A stretch of DNA of 64,000 nt from Streptomyces hiroshimensis (GCF_014650335.1 NZ_BMUT01000017.1:1-64000), one strand, 5' to 3'. Shown: positions 40,567-48,743, counted from the first letter of the stretch. Notes: generated from the letters alone by a model not told the origin. Translations and numbers: made by a program.

Positions 40567-42085
40567 GGGCGTTCTCCAGGTACGTCTTGAGCTGCTTGCG
40601 GTCGGTCTTGCCGTTGGCGGTCAGCGGGAGGGCGGGCAGGACGTGGCAGGTCTCGGGCACCTTGGCCTGTTCGAGGCGCTCGGCCAGCCGGGCGAGGGTC
40701 TCGTCGGCGGTCAGGGTGCCGACGGTGAAGAGGACCATGTCGCGGCCGTCCTCGGGGACGAGCAGCGAGGCGGCCTCGACGCCGTCGACGTCCAGGGCCG
40801 CGGCCTCGATCTCGACGGCGCTCATCCGCAGGCCGCGGCGTTTGAACAGGTCGTCGCGGCGCCCCTGGAAGTAGAGGTGGCCGTCGGCGTCGAGCCGGCC
40901 GTAGTCGCCGGTGTGGAGGGTGAGCCCGCCGTCCCCCTCCGCCGCCCGGAAGCGCAGGGCGGTGGGCTCGGGCGCGTTCCAGTAGCCGGCCATGATGTGC
41001 GGCCCGCGGACGGCGATCTCCCCCGTCTCGCCCGGGGGCAGCGGGCGGCCTTCTTCATCGACGACGAGCACTTCGGTGCCGGGCAGCGCGGTGCCGACCG
41101 AGCCGGGCCGGGCGAGGTCACCGTCGGGTTCGAGGACGGTGATGCGCTTGCACTCGGTGGTGCCGAACATCGGGACGACGCGGGCTCCGGGGAAGCGGTC
41201 GCGCAGGCTTGCGATGAGCGGCGGGTTGAGTGCGGCGCCGGTGTTGGTGAACATCCGGATCTTCGTGGGGCGCCGGTCGCGCTGCGCGAGGCGGACGAGG
41301 AGCTCGCCGAGCGAGGGGACGAGCGGGACGACGGTGGCGCCGTGCTCGTGGGCGAAGCCGAGCAGCCGGGCGTGCCCGTCGGCGTCGGAGAGCAGCAGCT
41401 CGGCACCGGCGAGGGCGCACAGCAGCGCCTGGTAGAGCCCGTAGTCGAAGGAGAGCGGTACGGCGGTGAGGACGACGTCGCCGGGCCCGTAGCGAAGCCG
41501 TGCCGCGATGGCGCGGGCGGCGAAGGCGACGGGCGCGTGCGGGCAGGCGACGGCCTTGGGCGCGGCGGTGGAGCCGGAGGTGTAGATGAGCAGGGCGAGG
41601 CGGTCGTGCGGGACGGGCGGTGCCGGGCTGCCGCCGGGAAGGCCGGCCGGGGCCACCGGGGTGAAGTCGGTCTCCTCGGCCACCAGGACCTGCGCGCCGG
41701 CCGGCCAGGGCAGCCCTTCGGCGCCGTCGCGTTCGGCGGCCGTCACGACGACGACCGCGGGGTCGGCGTCGGCGAGCACGGACTTCAGGTGGAAGGCGCG
41801 CATGGCCGGGCTGACGGGGACGAAGACGGCGCCGTGGCGCCACGTCCCGTACAGCATGGCGAGGAAGGCGCGGGTGGAGCCGGTGCGGGCGAGAACGCGC
41901 TCGCCCGGCCGGACGCCCAGTTGCGTCAGGCGCTCGGCGAAGGCGCGGGCGGCGGCGTCCAGCCGGGCGTAGGTCCACACGCCCTCGCGGTCGCGGACGG
42001 CGGGGGCGTCGGGGGCCGCGGCGGCGGCCCTGCCGAGGAAGACGTCGGCCGCGTTCTCGACGCGGCTGGTCACGTAGGTGGTCAC
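40553..42085 (-). CDS. AMP-dependent acyl/aminoacyl ligase
   Basis: 510 residues from GTG 42085 (GGAGG upstream; GTGA overlap with the KASIII stop). Core motifs: LIYTSGSTAAPKAVACPH, FGTTECKRITVLEP, IMAGYWN, LHTGDYGRLDADGHLYFQGR and LTANGKTDRKQLK near the end. The protein resembles acyl-CoA ligase-type enzymes found with LysA-like decarboxylases and small ACPs (VinN-like, also exosortase-linked ligases). It probably adenylates an amino acid or small acid and loads it on the 88-aa ACP. The specificity pocket cannot be read reliably by eye. Confidence 0.88.
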   Translation of the reverse strand: MTTYVTSRVENAADVFLGRAAAAAPDAPAVRDREGVWTYARLDAAARAFAERLTQLGVRPGERVLARTGSTRAFLAMLYGTWRHGAVFVPVSPAMRAFHLKSVLADADPAVVVVTAAERDGAEGLPWPAGAQVLVAEETDFTPVAPAGLPGGSPAPPVPHDRLALLIYTSGSTAAPKAVACPHAPVAFAARAIAARLRYGPGDVVLTAVPLSFDYGLYQALLCALAGAELLLSDADGHARLLGFAHEHGATVVPLVPSLGELLVRLAQRDRRPTKIRMFTNTGAALNPPLIASLRDRFPGARVVPMFGTTECKRITVLEPDGDLARPGSVGTALPGTEVLVVDEEGRPLPPGETGEIAVRGPHIMAGYWNAPEPTALRFRAAEGDGGLTLHTGDYGRLDADGHLYFQGRRDDLFKRRGLRMSAVEIEAAALDVDGVEAASLLVPEDGRDMVLFTVGTLTADETLARLAERLEQAKVPETCHVLPALPLTANGKTDRKQLKTYLENAHDGR

Positions 42086-43140
42086 GGTGCCTCCACGGGC
42101 TCGGCCGGGCCGCCCGCGGGCCGGCCGGGCTGTCCGGTGATCTCCAGGACGGCACAGGTGCAGCTGAATCCCGAGCCGCCGCCGACGAGCAGGACCTTGT
42201 CGCCCTCCTTGACCTCGCCGCTGCTGATGAGGTGGTCGAGCCCGGCGAACTGGTCGCCTGCCCCCAAGTGGCCGACGCTGCGGGCGAATTCCCAGGTGGA
42301 CCTGGCGAGCGGCACCCCGAGGAGGGCCTCGGCGTGCCAGTCCGTGCGGCTGCGGCCGCTGGCGGGCAGCACGAAGCGGGCGATCCCCCCGGCGTCGGTG
42401 CCCGCGTCCGCGAGGGCGGTGCCGATGCTCTCGCGGACGACGGCCGTGACGCGTTCGATGGCGGTGCGCAGGCCGGCGTCGGTCTTGGCGTAGTGCTGGA
42501 CGCGGCCGGGCAGGTCGAGGGGCCGGTGGTCGGGTACGGGCAGGAAGCCGGGCCCTCTGACCACGGCCTCCAGGGAGTTGTCGCTGCCGGTGGCCGTGGA
42601 CAGCAGCCGGGCGATCCCGGGCCGGCGGGAGAGCAGCAGGGCGGTGGCCCCGTCCCCGTAGACGAAGCCCGGTTCGCTGGCCCAGCGCTGCAGGTACGGC
42701 TCGCCGAAGCGGTCCGCGGTGGTGACCATGGCGGCCGCGGCCGGCGGGCCGGACTGCAGGTGCCGGGCCGCGACTTCGAGCGCGCCCAGGGCCGCGTTGC
42801 ACTCCTGGCGCAGCCCGAAGGCGGTGACGTGGCGGCCGAGGGCCTGCCCGGCGACGTAGGACGCCGCGGGCCACATCTCCACGCCCTGGAACCAGATGCT
42901 CGTGTGGATCAGCAGCTCCACGTCCGCGGCGTCGAGCCCGGAGCGTTTGAGTGCGGTGACCGCGGCCTCCACGGCCATGTCGGGCGGTGCCGTGTCCTCG
43001 TCCGCCACGCAGACCGACACCAGGTCGTCGGCGGCGCACTGGTCGGGGTCGTACCGGCTGCTCTCCACGGCGGAGCGGGCGGTGACCCGCCCGGGCAGCC
43101 TGACCCCCGTGCCCGCGACATGAACGCCTTCCCAGCGCAT
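42082..43140 (-). CDS. KASIII-like acyltransferase (CerJ/DpsC-like subgroup)
   Basis: 352 residues from ATG 43140 (GGGGAGG upstream). Nucleophile Cys114 in LRQECNAALGAL and FVYGDGATALLL are typical of the KASIII fold. The FabH His motif (HQAN) is replaced by FVLPASGR (about 256-263), and the Asn region reads SVGHLGAGDQFAG, placing His291 and Asp296 there. GHLGAxDQ is a pattern I associate with KASIII-like acyltransferases that form esters or amides rather than C-C bonds. As first gene of the AMP ligase-decarboxylase-ACP operon, it may transfer an aminoacyl or acyl group. That use is inference. Confidence 0.82.
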   Translation of the reverse strand: MRWEGVHVAGTGVRLPGRVTARSAVESSRYDPDQCAADDLVSVCVADEDTAPPDMAVEAAVTALKRSGLDAADVELLIHTSIWFQGVEMWPAASYVAGQALGRHVTAFGLRQECNAALGALEVAARHLQSGPPAAAAMVTTADRFGEPYLQRWASEPGFVYGDGATALLLSRRPGIARLLSTATGSDNSLEAVVRGPGFLPVPDHRPLDLPGRVQHYAKTDAGLRTAIERVTAVVRESIGTALADAGTDAGGIARFVLPASGRSRTDWHAEALLGVPLARSTWEFARSVGHLGAGDQFAGLDHLISSGEVKEGDKVLLVGGGSGFSCTCAVLEITGQPGRPAGGPAEPVEAP

Positions 43141-43227
43141 GATCCTCCCCATCGTCGGTGACACCATCCGCCGGTACGACTTCGTGACCGCACCTGGGAT
43201 GCGCGGTCGCGATGCTCCGCGCCCCGG

Positions 43228-43244
43228 CTTTGGCCCGGCTAAAG
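43228..43244 (-). promoter_or_regulatory. candidate SARP operator upstream of the KASIII-ligase operon
   Basis: Read toward the KASIII gene the site is CTTTAGCCGGGCCAAAG, with TTAG and AAAG 11 bp apart, 88 bp before the ATG. It nearly equals the site at 27665-27681. The site is also close to palindromic. Confidence 0.45.
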
Positions 43245-43304
43245 ACCTTCGCGCCCGCGTCGCGCCCCGGCCCGGCCCAGCCCGGCCCGGAGTAATTGCT
43301 TCCG

Positions 43305-43322
43305 CACAAGCGGGGCTTCAGG
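43305..43322 (+). promoter_or_regulatory. candidate SARP operator upstream of the MFS exporter operon
   Basis: CACAAGCGGGGCTTCAGG on the plus strand, with CAAG and TCAG 11 bp apart, 67 bp before the MFS start. With 43228-43244 it gives one site for each direction in this divergent region. Confidence 0.5.
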
Positions 43323-43388
43323 GCCCGTGGCGATCGTGGACCGGCGCCTGCGCGCCCGGCGCCGGCGGGACGGGACGGAAGGACTGCC

Positions 43389-45017
43389 ATGCCGGAGACG
43401 CCGGAGATACCGGAGATGCCGGGCACCGCCACCGCCACTGCCACTGCCACTGCAGGGCGGGAACGGGCGGTCGCGGCCGCACCGGATCCGCGGCGCTGGT
43501 GGATCCTGGCCGTGCTCTCCCTCGCCCTCTTCGTGGTGATCCTCAACAACGGGCTGCTCAACGTCGCGCTCCCGCAGCTGATGCGGGACCTGCACACGGA
43601 CGTCCGCGGCACGCAGTGGATCGTCGACGGCTACGCCCTGGTCTTCGCGGCGAGCCTGCTCACCGCGGGCACGCTGTCCGACCGTTACGGGCGCAAGCGG
43701 GCGACGCTGCTGGGCGCGGCGCTGTTCGGGGCGGGTTCGCTCGTCGCGCTGACCGCGTCGGGGGCGGGCCAACTGGTGGGCGCCCGGGCGGTGATGGGCC
43801 TGGCGGCCGCGTGCGTCATGCCGGGTACGCTGTCGATCCTGGTCGGCGTCTTCCCGGCGGAGGAGCGGGCCCGGGCCATAGGGATCTGGGGCAGTACGTC
43901 CGCGCTGGGCGTCGCCGCGGGGCCGGTGATCGGCGGTGCGCTGGTGAGCCACTTCTGGTGGGGGTCGGTGTTCCTGGTGAACCTGCTGCCGGTGGCGGTG
44001 GTGCTGGCTGCGGGGGCGCGGCTGCTGCCCGAGTCGGCCGGTTCCGCGCCGCGCCGCGCCGACCCGGTGGGGGCGCTGCTGGGCGCGGCCGCGATGGCCG
44101 GGCTCGTGTACGGGGCGATTCATGCTGCGGGCGGCGCCTGGACGTCGGCGCCGGTCCTGGGGGCGCTGGGGGGTGCGGTGGCGGCCGGGGCGGCGTTCTG
44201 CCTGTGGGAGCGCCGGCATCCGAGCCCGATGGTGGACTTCTCGCTGCTGGGCAAGCGGGCGTTCCTGGGCGCGAGCGCCGGGAACATGCTGCTGTTCCTG
44301 GGCCTGGCGGGGACGTTGTTCGTCCTGACGCAGCAGCTGCAGTACGGGCTGGGTTACGGGCCGCTGAAGGCCGGCCTGGCCGTGGCGCCGCTGGCCCTGG
44401 CCGTCGGTGCGGGCTCGGCGCTGTCGCCGGCTCTCGCGCGGCGCGCGGGGGCCCGCGGCGCCGTCGCCACAGGGCTGCTGGTGTGCGCGGCCGGTGTCCT
44501 CGCCCTGGGTGAACTCCCCGGCGGGTACGGCCCGGTCCTCGGCGGTCTGGTCCTGGCGGGTGCGGGCATCGGCCTGGCGCTGGCCCCGGTGACGGACACG
44601 GTGATGGGGCTGGTCCCCGCGCACCGGTCCGGGAACGCGGCCGCACTGAACGACACGATGCAGGAGATGGGCAACGCGCTCGGCGTGGCCGTCGTCGGGA
44701 CCGTCCTGGCCCGCGGCCTGGGCGGTGCCGCGCCCGGCGACCCCGCCCTGCACGAGGCCCTCGGCGGCGCGGCGGGCCCGGCCTTCCGGGTGGCGGCCGC
44801 GTGCGTCGCGGCGGGCGCGGTGCTCGCCGCGCTCCTGCTGCCGGGGCGGCCGGGCGGCCTGCCCGGCCCGGCGGCGGGGCGGACGCGGACACGCACGGGC
44901 ACGGAACCGGATACGGAACCGGGCATGGAAGCGGACAGGGAAGCGGACAGGGAAGCGGACAGGGAAGCGGACAGGGAAGCGCACGACGAACGGGCATCGG
45001 CCCGTGGAGGAGGCTGA
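43389..45017 (+). CDS. MFS drug exporter, DHA2 (EmrB/QacA) type
   Basis: 542 residues from ATG 43389 (GGAAGGA upstream). Fourteen hydrophobic segments fit DHA2 exporters. Motifs: the first helix LAVLSLALFVVILNNGLLNVALPQLM, shown here in part (LNNGLLNVALPQL), WIVDGYALVFAASLL, GTLSDRYGRKRATLLG (MFS motif A) and GIWGSTSALGVAAGPVIGG (motif C). It is expected to export the cluster product by proton antiport. The N-terminus has a Thr-Ala repeat and the C-terminus an Arg/Glu/Ala/Asp repeat coded by 12-bp units. It is the first of three coupled plus-strand genes. Confidence 0.95.
   Translation: MPETPEIPEMPGTATATATATAGRERAVAAAPDPRRWWILAVLSLALFVVILNNGLLNVALPQLMRDLHTDVRGTQWIVDGYALVFAASLLTAGTLSDRYGRKRATLLGAALFGAGSLVALTASGAGQLVGARAVMGLAAACVMPGTLSILVGVFPAEERARAIGIWGSTSALGVAAGPVIGGALVSHFWWGSVFLVNLLPVAVVLAAGARLLPESAGSAPRRADPVGALLGAAAMAGLVYGAIHAAGGAWTSAPVLGALGGAVAAGAAFCLWERRHPSPMVDFSLLGKRAFLGASAGNMLLFLGLAGTLFVLTQQLQYGLGYGPLKAGLAVAPLALAVGAGSALSPALARRAGARGAVATGLLVCAAGVLALGELPGGYGPVLGGLVLAGAGIGLALAPVTDTVMGLVPAHRSGNAAALNDTMQEMGNALGVAVVGTVLARGLGGAAPGDPALHEALGGAAGPAFRVAAACVAAGAVLAALLLPGRPGGLPGPAAGRTRTRTGTEPDTEPGMEADREADREADREADREAHDERASARGGG
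44928..44981. repeat. 12-bp tandem repeat at the 3' end of the MFS gene
   Basis: GAAGCGGACAGG occurs four times in a row (44928-44975), then a half copy. In frame it codes repeated Glu-Ala-Asp-Arg. A related short array, five ACYGCM hexamers coding Thr-Ala, lies at 43425-43454 near the gene's start. Confidence 0.92.
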
Positions 45018-45018
45018 G

Positions 45019-45552
45019 ATGCCTGTGACCGAGCAACGCTCGCTGCTGAGCCGCGCGTTCTACGTGGGCCCGCCGCTGCGGACGCTCCACGAGGAGTACG
45101 CGAAGGGCGGGCGGATCGACACCGCCGCGCCGGTGACGGCCGTCTGCGGGATCCGTACCGCCGCCCCGCCCGCGGTGGTGTGGCGGCTGCTGAGCGACCT
45201 GGACGGCTGGCCGGGCTGGGTGCCCGGGGTGGCGGCCATGAGCGGCGGCGGCCCCGGCGGCGCGGTGCCCGGGCTGTCCTTCCGCTGGAAGCTGGGCGGC
45301 ATGACGATCCGGTCGACGATGGCCGTGGTCACCCCCGAGCGGGAGCTGTGCTGGACGGGGCTGCTGGCCGGCACGCGGGCTGTGCACCGGTTCCGGCTCG
45401 TGCCGCTGCCGGACGGGGGGACGGAAGTCGTCTCGGAAGAGTCCATCGGCGGCCCGCTGCTGGCCCTCTACTACAGCAGCGAGCGCCTCGAACAGGTGCT
45501 CCGCGCCTGGCTGTCCGCGCTCAAGACGCTTGCCGAGGAGCAGACCCGATGA
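45019..45552 (+). CDS. SRPBCC-family protein
   Basis: 177 residues from ATG 45019 (GGAGGAG upstream), 1 nt after the MFS stop. An SRPBCC fold is suggested by RTAAPPAVVWRLLSDLDGWPGWVPGV, seen in part as LLSDLDGWPGW, then strands (FRWKLGGMTIRSTM) and a C-terminal helix (YYSSERLEQVLRAWLSALK). Such domains bind hydrophobic ligands and can act as cyclases or sequestering proteins. Joined to an exporter gene, a role in product binding or late cyclisation is possible. Confidence 0.8.
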   Translation: MPVTEQRSLLSRAFYVGPPLRTLHEEYAKGGRIDTAAPVTAVCGIRTAAPPAVVWRLLSDLDGWPGWVPGVAAMSGGGPGGAVPGLSFRWKLGGMTIRSTMAVVTPERELCWTGLLAGTRAVHRFRLVPLPDGGTEVVSEESIGGPLLALYYSSERLEQVLRAWLSALKTLAEEQTR

Positions 45553-45932
45553 CCCTTGCCCTTGCCTACAACCCGGCCATGCTCGGCCTGCGCTTCGTGC
45601 TGGAGCTCTTCGCGCTCGGGTGCTTCGCCCTGTGGGCGTGGCGCAAGACGCCGTCGAAGGTGTGGCGCTGGGTCGCGGCCGTCGCGTTACCCGTCCTGAT
45701 CGGGTGGGCCTGGGGAAGCTTCGCGGTCTCCGGTGACGAGTCGCGCTCCGGCGAGACCGACTTCGAGACGCCGGGGCCGCTGCGGCTGCTCCTCGAACTG
45801 GCCGTGCTCTTCGGCGCGGTGGCGGCGCTCCACCACCTCAAGCTGCGGCGTACGGCGACGTGGGCGCTGGTCGTGCTCGTCGCGTTCCACTTCGCGTCCT
45901 ACGACAGGATCTGGTGGCTGCTCAAGCACTGA
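45549..45932 (+). CDS. DUF2568/YrdB-like small membrane protein
   Basis: 127 residues overlapping the SRPBCC stop by ATGA. Four hydrophobic segments: about 10-26 (FVLELFALGCFALWAW), 40-58, 78-92 and 102-120. The length and the start LRFVLELFALGCFALWAW fit the YrdB/DUF2568 family of unknown function. It contains an in-frame TTA leucine codon at 45687-45689, so its translation may depend on the bldA tRNA. A strong hairpin follows. A help to the exporter is possible but not shown. Confidence 0.78.
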   Translation: MTLALAYNPAMLGLRFVLELFALGCFALWAWRKTPSKVWRWVAAVALPVLIGWAWGSFAVSGDESRSGETDFETPGPLRLLLELAVLFGAVAALHHLKLRRTATWALVVLVAFHFASYDRIWWLLKH

Positions 45933-45941
45933 CAACGCGTG

Positions 45942-45979
45942 ATCGCCGGGCCGGGCTCTGCTGAGCCCGGCCCGGCGAT
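45942..45979. terminator. bidirectional terminator between convergent operons
   Basis: A perfect 17-bp stem: 45942-45958 (ATCGCCGGGCCGGGCTC) pairs with 45963-45979, 4-nt loop. It lies between the stops of the DUF2568 gene and the second FAAL. Confidence 0.85.
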
Positions 45980-46017
45980 GGCGCGCGATGGTCCGGCGAT
46001 CACGCGCGACGTTCCGG

Positions 46018-47724
46018 TTACGTCAGCTCGCCCGCCAGGTAGCGGTCCCGCATCAGCGTCCGCTGGATCTTCCCGCTCGTCGTACGGTGCACGGTGCCGG
46101 GCGCCACCAGCAGCACCGTGTCGGGAGCCACCCCGAACTCGCCGCTCACCGCGCGCCGTACGCGGGCGAGCAGCTCGTCGTGGGCATGGGTGCCGTCCCG
46201 GAGCTCCTGGACGACGACGAGCCGGTCGCGGCCGTCGTAAGGGGAGGCGACGGCGAACGCGGCGCCCGTGCCCAGGGCCGGGTCGGCCGAGCGGACGACG
46301 GCCTCCACGTCGTGGGGGTAGATGTTGCGCCCGTTGACGATCAGCATCTCCTTGAGCCGGCCGGTGACGTAGAGCTCGCCGTCGTCGAGGGCGCCGAGGT
46401 CCCCCGTGCGCAGCCAGCCGGTGCTCTCCTCGTCCGGCCCGGCCAGGGCGGCCCCGAAGGCCTCGGCGGTCAGGTCGGGGCGGCCCCAGTAGCCGCGGGC
46501 GATGCTGGGGCCGCGCAGCCAGATCTCGCCGATGCCGCCTTCGGGCAGGGCGTGCCGGGTGGCGGGGTCGACGATGCGGATCTCGAAGTCGCCGGGGTGG
46601 ACCCGGCCGGAACCGGCCAGGGTGCGCGTGGGGCGCCCCTGCTCCGGCGCCGCCAGCCTGCCCTGTTCGAGGGCCGCGGTGTCGACGGCGCGGGTGACGG
46701 GTGCGGTGCCGAGCGGAGTGCCGGAGACGAGCAGGGTCGCTTCGGCCATCCCGTAGCAGGGGAAGAAGGCCTCGCGCCGGAAGCCGGCGGGCGCGAACCG
46801 CTCGGTGAAGGCGCGGAGGGTGTCGGCGCGGACGGGTTCGGCGCCGTTGCAGGCCTGCTGCCAGGTCGAGAGGTCGAGCCGGGCCAGCTCGGCCTCCCTG
46901 ACGCGGCGGACGCACATGTCGTAGGCGAAGTTGGGGCCGCCGCCGTGGGTGACGCCGTACGCGGTGATCATCTCCAGCCAGGCGGCCGGACGGCGCAGAA
47001 AGGTCTCAGGGGACATCAGGGCCGCCCGGGCGCCCAGCCACAGGGGGTGCAGGACGTGACCGATGAGGCCCATGTCGTGGTACACCGGCAGCCAGCTGCC
47101 CAGGCACGACTCGGCAGTCGAGCCGAGCGCGCGCTGGACGGCGGCTTCGTTGGCCATGAGGTTGCCGTGCGAGACCATGACGCCCTTGGGCGCGCTGGTG
47201 GACCCGGATGTGTACTGCAGGAAGGCCAGGTCATCGGGGCGCAGCCGCGGGGCGCGCCAGTGGGCGGGGTCACCTGCCGGGCCGGCGTCGGTCGCGAGGC
47301 ACGCGACGTCCGGGAAGCCAGCGGCGGCGAGCCATGCGGCGATCTCGGGGGCGTGTTCCGCGGAGGTGAGGACCGCCGATATCCGGGCGTCGGCGGCGAT
47401 CCGCGAGAGTCTGCCGAAGTGGCGTTCGCGGCCGGCCGGCAGCGGGGCGGGGACGGCCACGGCGCCGGCGTAGAGGCAGCCGGTGAAGGCGGTGATGAAC
47501 TGCGGGCCGGGAGGCTCCAGCAGCAGGACCTGCCGGCCGGCGAGGCCGCGTTCCTGCAGCCAGGACGCGATGTCCTTGGCCCGGTGGTCGAGTGCGGCCC
47601 AGCCGAGCCGCTCCGGTTCCAGCGCCGTGCCGGTGTCGCGCAGGTGGACGAAGGCGTCCTGGCCGCCGCGCTCGGCCGCGCGCTGCAGGACGCGTTCGGT
47701 GAAGGTCTCCTGATGTGGCGTCAT
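46018..47724 (-). CDS. fatty acyl-AMP ligase (second FAAL)
   Basis: 568 residues. Motifs match the first FAAL closely: YTSGSTSAPKGVMVSHGN, QACNGAEPVRADTLRAF, FFPCYGMAEATLLVSGTPLG, RGYWGRPDL, RTGDLGALDDGELYVTGR, TTSGKIQRTLMRDRYL. It should activate a fatty or other carboxylic acid as acyl-AMP and load a carrier protein. It is 15 bp downstream of the thioesterase gene in the same direction. The two FAALs share most core motifs yet lie in different operons, suggesting duplication followed by use in two chain-initiation steps. Confidence 0.92.
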   Translation of the reverse strand: MTPHQETFTERVLQRAAERGGQDAFVHLRDTGTALEPERLGWAALDHRAKDIASWLQERGLAGRQVLLLEPPGPQFITAFTGCLYAGAVAVPAPLPAGRERHFGRLSRIAADARISAVLTSAEHAPEIAAWLAAAGFPDVACLATDAGPAGDPAHWRAPRLRPDDLAFLQYTSGSTSAPKGVMVSHGNLMANEAAVQRALGSTAESCLGSWLPVYHDMGLIGHVLHPLWLGARAALMSPETFLRRPAAWLEMITAYGVTHGGGPNFAYDMCVRRVREAELARLDLSTWQQACNGAEPVRADTLRAFTERFAPAGFRREAFFPCYGMAEATLLVSGTPLGTAPVTRAVDTAALEQGRLAAPEQGRPTRTLAGSGRVHPGDFEIRIVDPATRHALPEGGIGEIWLRGPSIARGYWGRPDLTAEAFGAALAGPDEESTGWLRTGDLGALDDGELYVTGRLKEMLIVNGRNIYPHDVEAVVRSADPALGTGAAFAVASPYDGRDRLVVVQELRDGTHAHDELLARVRRAVSGEFGVAPDTVLLVAPGTVHRTTSGKIQRTLMRDRYLAGELT

Positions 47725-47739
47725 GGTGGCGGTGCCTCC

Positions 47740-48543
47740 TCAGGCGCTCAGCGCGCCCGTGAGCGCGGGGAGGGCCGCGGCTGCGTGGCGGCGCAGGACG
47801 GCGGCGAGTTCGCGGAGGAAGAGGTCCTCGTGGGCGCGGATGAAGAAGTGCCCGCCGGGCATGGTGCGGACTTCGCAGCCCCGTCCCGCGTGCCGCCGCC
47901 AGCTGACGATCTCGGGGAGGGTGACGAGCCGGTCGAGGGCGCCCCCGAACAGGTACAGCGGAACCCGGACGGGCTCGCGGTACCGGCTCGCGGCATTGCC
48001 GGTGCACAGCATCAGGTCGTCGCGGGCCACCGGCAGCAGGGCGGTGAGGAACTCGGGGTGGTGGAGCAGGGCCCGGGGGATGCCGCCGAGGTCGGCGAGG
48101 CTCGCGAGGAGTTCCTCGTCGCTCGCGTCGGGGGCGGCGATGGCGGGGGCGGGCAGGTGCGGTGCGCGGTAGGCGCTCAGGACGAGCGCCTGCGGGAGGG
48201 GGGCGCCGCGCAGCTGGCGGCGGTGGGTCAGCGCGTAGGCGATGAGGGCACCCATGCTGTGCCCGTAGAGGACGTGCGGCTGCTCCAGCTCCTCGTCGAG
48301 GTCGGTGTCGAGGTCCTCGGCCAGCGCATCGAGGTCGGTGAACCGCGGCTCGGCCGCCCGGCCCTCGCGGCCGGGGAGGTGGACGGGCAGGACGTCGACG
48401 CCCGCTCCGTGGGCGTCGAGGCCGCGTTGCCAGCGCCCGTAGGCCGAGGCGCCGCCGCCCGCGTAGGGGAAGCAGAGCATGCGCAGCCTGCCGCCCCCGG
48501 GGCCGTGGCCGTGGGTGCGGTGGGTGGACAGATAACGGGTCAT
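47740..48543 (-). CDS. type II thioesterase (GrsT/RifR-like)
   Basis: 267 residues starting MTRYLSTHRTHG. Motifs: LCFPYAGGGASAYGRW, LPVHLPGREGRAAEPRF, nucleophile elbow GHSMGALIAYAL, and the C-terminal His in PGGHFFIRAHEDLF. These are typical of free thioesterases of PKS/NRPS clusters, which remove wrong or stalled acyl groups from carrier proteins. It heads a two-gene operon with the second FAAL. It might also release a finished acyl chain, since no thioesterase domain is fused to the PKS. Confidence 0.93.
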   Translation of the reverse strand: MTRYLSTHRTHGHGPGGGRLRMLCFPYAGGGASAYGRWQRGLDAHGAGVDVLPVHLPGREGRAAEPRFTDLDALAEDLDTDLDEELEQPHVLYGHSMGALIAYALTHRRQLRGAPLPQALVLSAYRAPHLPAPAIAAPDASDEELLASLADLGGIPRALLHHPEFLTALLPVARDDLMLCTGNAASRYREPVRVPLYLFGGALDRLVTLPEIVSWRRHAGRGCEVRTMPGGHFFIRAHEDLFLRELAAVLRRHAAAALPALTGALSA

Positions 48544-48743
48544 GGGCTCCGCCTCGCTCGTCCGGTTCGGTGTGCCGGCCGGGCCCGGCTGCCACGCGCG
48601 GTTCCGGCGGCCGCCGGCCCGGCGGCACGGAGCCCGGCCCCGTCGTGCGGGCGCGGGCGGCGGACCTGCCGGGCCGGGCGGGCGCCCGGCTGCCGCGGTG
48701 GAGCGGGGCCCGGCCGGCACGGTCACCAGCGTGCGGCCCGTGG

